From: Luteolibacter arcticus
GTDB lineage: Bacteria; Verrucomicrobiota; Verrucomicrobiia; Verrucomicrobiales; Akkermansiaceae
Length of the DNA: 64,000 nucleotides
Reading direction: 5' to 3'
Assembly (NCBI RefSeq): GCF_025950235.1
Contig: NZ_JAPDDT010000003.1
Span: 496,001-560,000 of the forward strand
Shown: in pieces, positions 57,882 to 64,000 of the stretch
How the letters are laid out: each line of letters opens with the position of its first letter
How positions within the stretch are numbered: position 1 is the first letter of the stretch
Program-made: the position numbers and the translations under genes
The notes under the pieces: generated by a model
Told to the model about the DNA's origin: nothing
Databases searched by the model: none
The model's input: the letters and a program-made list of their open reading frames with translations, nothing else

Positions 57882-58556
57882 ATGAAACTCCGCACCATCA
57901 TTGCCTCCGCCCTACTCGCCCTGCCCCTGTGCCAAGCAGCCGAGCCTGGATTCACCGACCTTTTCAATGGCAAGGACCTGACCGGCTGGAAGCGGGTCAA
58001 CGGCAACGGCGAGTACAAGATCGAGGACAACCAGATCGTCGGCTTCGGCGAGAACGTGAAGTCGAACACCTTCCTGCGCACGGAGAAGACCTACAAGGAC
58101 TTCGACTTCCGCTTCGAAATGAAGTTCGACGACCTGACCGGCAACTCCGGCATGATGTTCCGCGGCCTGCAAAAGCCGGGCGACGATGGCCGGGTGCACG
58201 GCTACCAGTGCGAGCACGACAACGGCAAGGCACGCGCCTGGACCGCCGGCCTCTACGACGAAGCGCGCCGCGGCTGGCTCGAACCGAAGAAGGGCGACAA
58301 GGACACCGAGGAGGACAAGAAAGCCCAAGCCGACTTCACCAAGCAGGGCCAGAAGATCACCAAGTGGGACGACTGGAACGAGGTCCGCATCGTCTGCAAG
58401 GGCAAGCACATCCAGATCTGGCTGAACGGCGAGGAGCGCGTCGACTACACCGACGAAGGCAAGGACTTCACCCCGGAGGGCTTCTTCGCCCTGCAGGTGC
58501 ATAGCGGAAAGTCCTGCAAGGTCCGCTGGCGCAACATCCGGATCAAGGAACTCTGA
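57882..58556 (+). CDS. Exported DUF1080 (3-keto-disaccharide hydrolase-like) protein
   Basis: A 224-residue exported protein of the DUF1080 group. The ATG at 57882 gives a signal peptide (MKLRTIIASALLALPLCQA). The mature part has the concanavalin-like start FTDLFNGKDLTGWKRVNG, then NSGMMFRGLQKPG, GYQCEHDNGKARAWTAGL and the end FFALQVHSGKSCKVRWRNI. These match DUF1080 proteins acting in glycoside degradation, some of which cleave 3-keto-glycosides. A Lys/Asp-rich insertion (KKGDKDTEEDKK) occurs in the middle. Its end is 22 bp from the convergent stop of the membrane-protein gene at 58579. Confidence 0.87.
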   Translation: MKLRTIIASALLALPLCQAAEPGFTDLFNGKDLTGWKRVNGNGEYKIEDNQIVGFGENVKSNTFLRTEKTYKDFDFRFEMKFDDLTGNSGMMFRGLQKPGDDGRVHGYQCEHDNGKARAWTAGLYDEARRGWLEPKKGDKDTEEDKKAQADFTKQGQKITKWDDWNEVRIVCKGKHIQIWLNGEERVDYTDEGKDFTPEGFFALQVHSGKSCKVRWRNIRIKEL

Positions 58557-58578
58557 TCCGCCACGGCCCGCGCGAGGT

Positions 58579-60126
58579 TCAGCGTTCCGGCGTGGTCAAC
58601 TCCCGGAACGCGTCCCCAAGCGGATCGCTTCCGCCGCCCGCCCCCGGCGTAGCGGTCGTGGCGGCCGCGTCCAATTGCTTCTGCAAGTCATCCTGCGGCT
58701 GACGGCCGGTGCCGGACAGGCGAACGGTGGCCCATGAATAGCCACCTTCGCGGCGCTTGAAAACGGCGCGAACCGCAGCCGAGGCTTCGTTCACCAAGCC
58801 ATCCGGCAGCCCGACTTCCAGGGAGCCGTCGAGCGTGCCCTGCGAGTCCATGGCGAACCGCCCCGTCAAGCTCAGGCGGTTGCGTGCGGCGAAGCGCAGG
58901 TCATCCAATCCTGCATTGGTGCCGCTGCGAACCAAGGTCCCGCTCGCTTCCAAATCGAACTGCGGGTTCTGATACCAAGTTTCGCCGACCTCCTTTGCCA
59001 GCAGCCCGAACATCGGGAGCTGCTTCCCATAACTCACGGACGACGCGGTGGCGCGGAACGGAATCCGGAAGGAGATCAGCGAGGGAGAATTCGCCTCGTA
59101 GGAGAGGCTGCCATCTTCGGCACCTTCCGGCGTCTCAATCTCGGCGATCAACCAGCCACCGAAATTCGGGCCGAGCAGGGTCCCGACTGGCAGGCGGTGA
59201 ACACGGATGGCGAGGTCGGACTTGGCTCCGTGGAGGTCCAGGAGGGCTTGCGAGGGATTGAGGATCTCGATCTCCCCGCTGTCTCCCTTGAGACCGGGCG
59301 AAAGCCGGATATTGCCGACGCGCACCCCTGCCGGATCGAACTGAAGTGAGGCGAAGTTCAGCGAGAAATCGCCCCAGCCAGCGGCACTGAGCCTGCCACC
59401 TTCAAACCGGAGATTCGCGGTCGTGGCGGCAGCGTCGAGCACGTCAAACGAGGCCTCGGTATTGTCGAGCCGCGCGGCGGGGCGCTCTTCGCCTCCCATC
59501 AAAACGACGAACTGGGAACTGCGGTAGCGGAACTGAAAGGGGCAATCGCCCGTGCGGGACGGCGAGTCCGCAGCCTTGCCCGCGGGCTGGCGCAAGACCA
59601 TCTTCCCCCCCTGCCCACCGACCATCTCGGTGCCCTTCCACACGCCCGCAGCCAGGCTTGGCAGCTCCAGATCCGCCCCCACGTTGTTCACCGTCAGGCT
59701 TTTCAAGGCCGAGGTCTCCGGCCAGGTGAGTTCCACGGTGGAGGCACCGGCACTGATCGGGGACACGCGGAGCTGCGATACTTTCGGCTCCGCACCGGTC
59801 CACTGCCGGACCCGCTCTTCGACCTTCAGGTGATAGCCGGAGGTATTCAGGTAAATCACCGACCCCAGCAGGGCAAGACCGGCACCGGCGACCAAGCCAA
59901 CCGCGCCGACCACCTGCGCCACCCGCATCCGCCGGTCGCGCTTCTCCTTTTCCTTCTTCGGCTGGGTGCTGCGGCGCTTGCGCTTCCGCATCTTGTAGAC
60001 CTGCGACCCATCCTCACGGGTCACGAGCTTGGCCTCGCCGTCACGCGCACCACCGCCGCGGGTGCGGAGGCGGTCCATCATGTCGTCGATCGAGTAATTC
60101 TCCGGCTCAGGTTCGTTTTCAGGCAT
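58579..60126 (-). CDS. Bitopic AsmA-like protein upstream-linked to the second secretin
   Basis: A 515-residue membrane protein. The first 70 residues are cytoplasmic and very basic (MRKRKRRSTQPKKEKEKRDR) with a NYSIDDMMDRLRTRGG start, followed by one transmembrane helix (about 70-92, VVGAVGLVAGAGLALLGSVIYL). A large periplasmic part has repeated strands (LTVNNVGADLELPSLAAGVW, FRYRSSQFVVLMGG, LRFEGGRLSAAGWGDFSLNF) like AsmA/DUF748-type proteins involved in outer-membrane lipid or protein traffic. It ends with a Gly/Asp-rich tail. It lies 53 bp downstream of the secretin gene at 60180-62639 on the same strand and may belong to its operon. The AsmA-like assignment is tentative. Confidence 0.68.
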   Translation of the reverse strand: MPENEPEPENYSIDDMMDRLRTRGGGARDGEAKLVTREDGSQVYKMRKRKRRSTQPKKEKEKRDRRMRVAQVVGAVGLVAGAGLALLGSVIYLNTSGYHLKVEERVRQWTGAEPKVSQLRVSPISAGASTVELTWPETSALKSLTVNNVGADLELPSLAAGVWKGTEMVGGQGGKMVLRQPAGKAADSPSRTGDCPFQFRYRSSQFVVLMGGEERPAARLDNTEASFDVLDAAATTANLRFEGGRLSAAGWGDFSLNFASLQFDPAGVRVGNIRLSPGLKGDSGEIEILNPSQALLDLHGAKSDLAIRVHRLPVGTLLGPNFGGWLIAEIETPEGAEDGSLSYEANSPSLISFRIPFRATASSVSYGKQLPMFGLLAKEVGETWYQNPQFDLEASGTLVRSGTNAGLDDLRFAARNRLSLTGRFAMDSQGTLDGSLEVGLPDGLVNEASAAVRAVFKRREGGYSWATVRLSGTGRQPQDDLQKQLDAAATTATPGAGGGSDPLGDAFRELTTPER

Positions 60127-60179
60127 CGCGGGTGAAAGATCTCAGTTGCCGGGAAATCCTTCACGCGGCGGGCGCGCCG

Positions 60180-62639
60180 TCAACGACTGCTGAAGGTCCG
60201 GCCCGTCGCATCGACCACTTTCACGGTCACGAAGAAAACGACGGCGGTGCGCACCGGCGCATTGACCTCGCTCCGGAAAAGCCGGCCCGCAATCGGGATA
60301 TCGCCAAACAGCGGAACCTTGTCTTCCACCTTCTGGACGCGCTCCTGAAGCATGCCGCCGATCACCAGCGTGGCCCCATCGGCCACGGTGAGATTGGTTT
60401 CGCTCTTCATCACGGAGAAGACCGGCATCAGGATCTCATTCGGCGTCACCACCACGGTGGTCGGGTTGCCCAGCGAGTCGGTGCCCGGCGAGGTGATCGG
60501 GGTGCCGTAGTTGATGAAGCCGTCGAAGTCCGTGACACTCGGTTTGACCGCAATGTCCACGTAGTGGCGGTCCTCGCTGACCGTCGGCAGCACATCGAGG
60601 ACCACGCCCACCGGACGCATCTCGAAGCTGGTCGGGGTCGCGGGAGTCACCGGGAAGGAGGACGCGCTGCCACCGAAGAGATCGCCGGTCTCGAAGTCGA
60701 CGGCGACTCCGCTGCCGACGCTGTTCGGCAGTTCCGGGGGCTCGTATTCCGTCGGATAAATGAACTCGCGGATGACCTCGATGGTCGACTGCTGGCCACT
60801 GCGGGAAGTGGTGGAAGGCGCGACGACCATGTCGATGTTCTTCTTCTGGTCGAGCCCTCGCATCAACACCGTGAGGTTCGTGTGATTGATGGTACCGTTG
60901 ACCCACAGCACGCCCGGAGCGCGGGCCTTGCCACGGGCAAAGCCTTCTTGCTGCTCCAGGATCAGGGCATCGATGCTGTCGCCGAGGACCGCTTCGTCAC
61001 CGCTGCGGTTGCCGGAGGTAATGCCATAGCGATTGATCACACCGGGCGCGAGGGCGACGTCCGCAAGGTTCGCTGGATTATTGGCCCCGCCGGAGACGTA
61101 ACCGGCAGCGACACCGGGAACCAACCCGCTGCCACCAAGCGAGAACTCGCCCAGCAGCCAGTCGAAACCCAGCTCCTTGAGAACGCGCTCCTGCGTCTTG
61201 AGCATGCGGACCTCCACGATCACCATCGCGGGCTCCGCGCCGGCCATCGCATCGGCGATTTGCTCGACCAAATCGAGGTTGGTGGAAGTATTGCGAACGG
61301 TAAGCGTGCTGTCGCCGGCGTTGAAGCTGGCCGAGGCACCGTCCGGGAAAGGAACCCCCTGCTGCTTGAGAATCTCCTCCGCGCTCAGGCGGCGGACCAG
61401 CAACCCTTCACCGGCATTGTTCTCGGCAAAAGGATCGTCGGCCTTCGCGTTGCCGGCTCCGACCGAAGCCGCGCCGGTGCTCAGGAAGTCAGGCTGCACC
61501 CGGAAGCTGCGGGTCATCATTTCCGTGGTATCCGCACCCGCCGGCCGGATCAACACCGCCCATTCCTGTGCCACCGACACCGTGCCGGTGATCTCGCCGA
61601 TGTGCTTGATCACTTGCGAGAGCGGCACGCCCTTCAGTTGCAGCGTGATCTTGGCGGCCTTGATGCGGTTGCCCGCCTCGCCGGAGCCGAGTTCCAGCAC
61701 GAAGTTGATCCCGCGCTTGGCCGGATCGAGCTCCAGCGTGTCGAGCTCGACAGACTGGGCCCGGAGGAAATCGTAAGCTTCCTGGATGGTCACCTCCGAG
61801 AAATCGACGACCGGAAGGATGATCCGCTCCAACTTGCTCGAGACCAGGATCGGGGCGTCCGAACTCACGCCGCCAGCCACCAGATCCTCGGGGATCGCTT
61901 CGCCGGGCCGGACACGGAGTTGCCAGCCTTCGTCCACTTGGGAAAGCATGTCTGCCCGGGCCTCGTCATAGGCAGCACGGGCGTAATCCGCGCGCTGCTG
62001 GCTGACCTGCTCCATCCCGCGGCGGGCCGCCTTGTTGTAGGGATCGGTGCGCAGGACGTCCTCGTAAATCCGGGCTGCCTTGTCGTAGTCGCCCAGATTG
62101 TAAAATCCTTCGGCCTTGTAGAGCAGCAGGCGGACCTCCTCGACATCCTCGGTGACTTCCTTGGTCACCGCCGGATTGGTGCGGATGGGATCGTTGAGTT
62201 GATCGCGCATCTCCAGCGCCGCGCCGCTATCGGGCGCCACGGACTCGGTGAGCACCTTGTCCACGGTCCCCTTCGCGCCGCTGACGTCGCCGAGGCGGCG
62301 CTGCTTGCGGGCCAGTTCCACGGACGCCTGGACCAAGCGCTCGGTCGTGGCTTTCCGCAGTGCCGCGGTCGCGGGAGCATCGGGCAAGAGGTCGCGAGCG
62401 CCGGTGTAGGCGGACACGGCGTCGGCCCACTTGCCGGCCTCATAGGATTCGTCCCCCTTCTGGATCAGCTCCTGTGCTTCGGTGGCGTTGTTCGCACGAC
62501 GCTGCAGTTCCGCCTGGGCCATCGCCGACGGCGACTGGGCGAATACCGGCTGCGCCAGAAGAAGACAGGTCGCCGGTGCGAGCGCCAAGAGGCGCGCACG
62601 AGAGACGAGCGTGGTGGTCAAACGATCGGAGATCGGCAT
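60180..62639 (-). CDS. Second secretin, paralogue of the pilus-cluster secretin
   Basis: An 819-residue outer-membrane secretin. After a signal peptide (MPISDRLTTTLVSRARLL, then LALAPATCLLLAQPVFA) comes a TPR region with GFYNLGDYDKAARIYEDV and DPYNKAARRGMEQV, nearly the same as in the secretin at 5923-8559. N-domains follow (VTIQEAYDFLRAQ; LKGVPLSQVIKHIGE; NTSTNLDLVEQIADAM). The gate has VIREFIYPTEYEPPELP, and the closing part has LVIGGMLQERVQ and VPLFGDIPIAGRLFR. The shared signatures show an old duplication within the lineage. No PilM, bitopic or pilin gene is next to it; the only close partner is the AsmA-like gene downstream. It therefore likely serves a different machine, type II-like secretion or a second pilus. 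Confidence 0.9.
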   Translation of the reverse strand: MPISDRLTTTLVSRARLLALAPATCLLLAQPVFAQSPSAMAQAELQRRANNATEAQELIQKGDESYEAGKWADAVSAYTGARDLLPDAPATAALRKATTERLVQASVELARKQRRLGDVSGAKGTVDKVLTESVAPDSGAALEMRDQLNDPIRTNPAVTKEVTEDVEEVRLLLYKAEGFYNLGDYDKAARIYEDVLRTDPYNKAARRGMEQVSQQRADYARAAYDEARADMLSQVDEGWQLRVRPGEAIPEDLVAGGVSSDAPILVSSKLERIILPVVDFSEVTIQEAYDFLRAQSVELDTLELDPAKRGINFVLELGSGEAGNRIKAAKITLQLKGVPLSQVIKHIGEITGTVSVAQEWAVLIRPAGADTTEMMTRSFRVQPDFLSTGAASVGAGNAKADDPFAENNAGEGLLVRRLSAEEILKQQGVPFPDGASASFNAGDSTLTVRNTSTNLDLVEQIADAMAGAEPAMVIVEVRMLKTQERVLKELGFDWLLGEFSLGGSGLVPGVAAGYVSGGANNPANLADVALAPGVINRYGITSGNRSGDEAVLGDSIDALILEQQEGFARGKARAPGVLWVNGTINHTNLTVLMRGLDQKKNIDMVVAPSTTSRSGQQSTIEVIREFIYPTEYEPPELPNSVGSGVAVDFETGDLFGGSASSFPVTPATPTSFEMRPVGVVLDVLPTVSEDRHYVDIAVKPSVTDFDGFINYGTPITSPGTDSLGNPTTVVVTPNEILMPVFSVMKSETNLTVADGATLVIGGMLQERVQKVEDKVPLFGDIPIAGRLFRSEVNAPVRTAVVFFVTVKVVDATGRTFSSR

Positions 62640-62700
62640 CGGGGTTTCCGCGCTGTATAGAGGGCCGTTTCCGGCAGCGTAAGCGGAAAATCGGGAAATT

Positions 62701-63663
62701 TCAGCGATCCTCGTGGTCTAACCCACGGAGTAAATACATTGCCTCCGCAGCGTCCCGCCCGATCTGCTCTTTCAGCGCCTCCAGCGACTCGAATTTCCGC
62801 TCGCCGCGCAGGTGTTTCACGAACTCGACCTCTAAGATCCGTTCATAAAGATCTCCCTCGTAGTCGAAAAGGTGCACCTCCAAGGTGCGAGCTTCCCCAT
62901 CGACGGTCGGCCGCAATCCGAGATTCGCCACGCCATCGAAGCACTGCCCCCCCTCCCGAGCCCGCACCGCCCACACCCCATCCGGCGGGAATTGCTCCTC
63001 GCCGCGCTCCACGTTGGCGGTTGGAAAACCGATCGTTCGGCCGAGTTTCCGGCCTTCCACGACTTTTCCCTCCACGGTGTAGGGTCGGCCAAGCATGCGC
63101 TCGGCGGCCTCCAGATTGCCGTCCTGAATCGCCTGCCGGATGCGGGTGCTGCTGATCCGGTCGCCGTCCATCATCACCGGCGGCAGCGCTTCCAGCCGGA
63201 AGCCCAGCTCGCCGGACAGCCGCGAAAGCAAGGCGACATCGCCTTGGCGGCCCTTTCCGAAGCGCCAGTCATCTCCCACCGCGATGGTTTTCACGCCGGA
63301 CGCCACGATCTCGCGGATGAAGTCCTCCGCCTCCTCCCCCGCCCGCTCGCGGTCGAATGGCAGGGCCAGCAGGAAATCCACGCCCATCGTCGCTAGAATC
63401 TCCGCCTTGTGGTCGAGCGAAGCCAACAGCCGCCGCGGCGCCTTCTCCGGGAAAAGCACGCGGATCGGATACGGATCGAAAGTCAGCACGCCGCAGGAAC
63501 CGCCATCTCGGGCGCAGGCCGCCAGCGCCTGACCCATCACCGCCTGATGCCCGAGGTGCACGCCATCGAAGACCCCCAGCGCCAAATGCACCGGTCCGGT
63601 AAGCTCTTTCATTTCCGCGATGGCTGAGAAGCGACGCACAGGGCGACCTTGCACGCCCCGCAT
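62701..63663 (-). CDS. ribF: Bifunctional riboflavin kinase / FAD synthetase
   Basis: A 320-residue enzyme that phosphorylates riboflavin to FMN and then adenylates it to FAD. The FAD-synthetase half starts with LALGVFDGVHLGHQAVMG (HxGH nucleotidyltransferase motif) and contains ISSTRIRQAIQDG. The C-terminal riboflavin-kinase half has GRTIGFPTANVE, the conserved flavin/ATP-binding motif, and LEVHLFDYEGDLYERILEVEF. The ATG at 63663 keeps the usual RRFSAIAEMKELTGPVHLA lead-in; an ATG at 63612 would trim it. No FMN riboswitch was recognised upstream. It is divergent from the truncated gene at the window end. Confidence 0.92.
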   Translation of the reverse strand: MRGVQGRPVRRFSAIAEMKELTGPVHLALGVFDGVHLGHQAVMGQALAACARDGGSCGVLTFDPYPIRVLFPEKAPRRLLASLDHKAEILATMGVDFLLALPFDRERAGEEAEDFIREIVASGVKTIAVGDDWRFGKGRQGDVALLSRLSGELGFRLEALPPVMMDGDRISSTRIRQAIQDGNLEAAERMLGRPYTVEGKVVEGRKLGRTIGFPTANVERGEEQFPPDGVWAVRAREGGQCFDGVANLGLRPTVDGEARTLEVHLFDYEGDLYERILEVEFVKHLRGERKFESLEALKEQIGRDAAEAMYLLRGLDHEDR

Positions 63664-63743
63664 CCCGGCTTCCAGTCTTCTATCTGGCGTCTTCAAGTCT
63701 TGCGTCTCTCGCTTCCCCCGCCAAACCTCCCCGCCACCAACCC

Positions 63744-64000
63744 ATGGCTGAAGTCTTCCCATCCGCGCCGCAGGCCCCCGGGCTCCCCGAATTGCTCGCC
63801 ACCGTCCTCAAGTGGCGCGACACCCCCACCCCGCTCTCCGAGGAGGAGTTCAATCAGGCCATCCAGGAACTCGGCACGGTCGTCCAGGCGCTGGACAAGA
63901 GCACCGAAGCCCTTGCCCGCTCGACCCGCGCGATGGGCCTCATCGTGCTCGGCAATCTTCACCGCGATCACGGCCTGCTCGACCACGCCCAGCCGTTCTA
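63744..64000 (+). CDS. Hypothetical protein, N-terminal part (cut by window edge)
   Basis: From the ATG at 63744 an open frame continues to the window end, giving 85 residues that start MAEVFPSAPQAPGLPELLA, then WRDTPTPLSEEEFNQAI and QALDKSTEALARSTRAMG. It has no signal peptide and looks helical. It has no recognised family in the part visible. The spacer just upstream carries a CAAGTCTTGCGTCT-type repeat as seen before prmC. Confidence 0.5.
   Translation, partial: MAEVFPSAPQAPGLPELLATVLKWRDTPTPLSEEEFNQAIQELGTVVQALDKSTEALARSTRAMGLIVLGNLHRDHGLLDHAQPF

Noticed and set aside
60132-62660. Plus-strand 842-codon open frame opposite the second secretin
   Set aside because: Mirror reading of a well-supported secretin; no family motif and His/Arg/Asp-biased composition typical of antisense frames.

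Overview
The window looks like chromosomal DNA of a high-GC member of the Verrucomicrobiota, probably near Luteolibacter/Akkermansiaceae. The main evidence is a five-gene cluster (12751-13386 down to 5923-8559) whose proteins and gene order match what I remember of the Akkermansia muciniphila Amuc_1102-1098 pilus-associated locus, including an Amuc_1100-like protein. Supporting signs are autotransporter-associated beta-strand repeats, proteins beginning NPYAPP, calcium-type DxDxDG repeats, DUF1080 and other glycoside hydrolase genes, and weak Shine-Dalgarno sites. No tRNA, rRNA, insertion sequence, prophage or CRISPR array was recognised.

Layout. 1-3742: start of gyrB, ribonuclease D, and a large secreted protein of unknown function. 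3876-5798: one continuous frame encoding dephospho-CoA kinase fused to Rho. 5862-13386: the pilus-type cluster (secretin, two bitopic proteins, a PilM/PilN-like ATPase, a secreted protein), closed by an intrinsic terminator. 13507-20188: aroD, a DinG-family helicase, an LptF/LptG-type permease, a PVC-type acidic protein and a four-BON-domain protein. 20196-26612: a 2138-residue beta-strand-repeat adhesin, divergent from a two-component system (27023-29064). 29086-34523: two tandem NPYAPP membrane paralogues, a small secreted protein, an EVE-domain protein and a helix-hairpin-helix membrane protein. 34579-42735: valS, a YiiX-like hydrolase, a membrane protein, an M20 peptidase, prmC and murA. 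43046-47613: a Gfo/Idh/MocA oxidoreductase, an esterase, a HAD phosphatase, infC (probable ATC start) and a GNAT acetyltransferase. 47599-49561: an ECF sigma factor overlapping a probable anti-sigma gene. 50008-54270: two glycoside hydrolases. 54424-57661: cardiolipin synthase, a HEPN-like protein and an HNH nuclease. 57882-64000: a DUF1080 protein, a bitopic AsmA-like protein, a second secretin, ribF and a truncated gene.

Most genes are housekeeping (replication, translation, wall and cofactor synthesis) mixed with envelope and secretion functions. The two secretins share TPR N-termini and a nearly identical C-terminal signature, so they are paralogues serving two outer-membrane complexes. 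The spacers are unusually rich in palindromic short repeats: a GTGGTCCGCAC family with at least eight copies, plus three sequence-unrelated but similarly built inverted repeats made of short quasi-periodic words.
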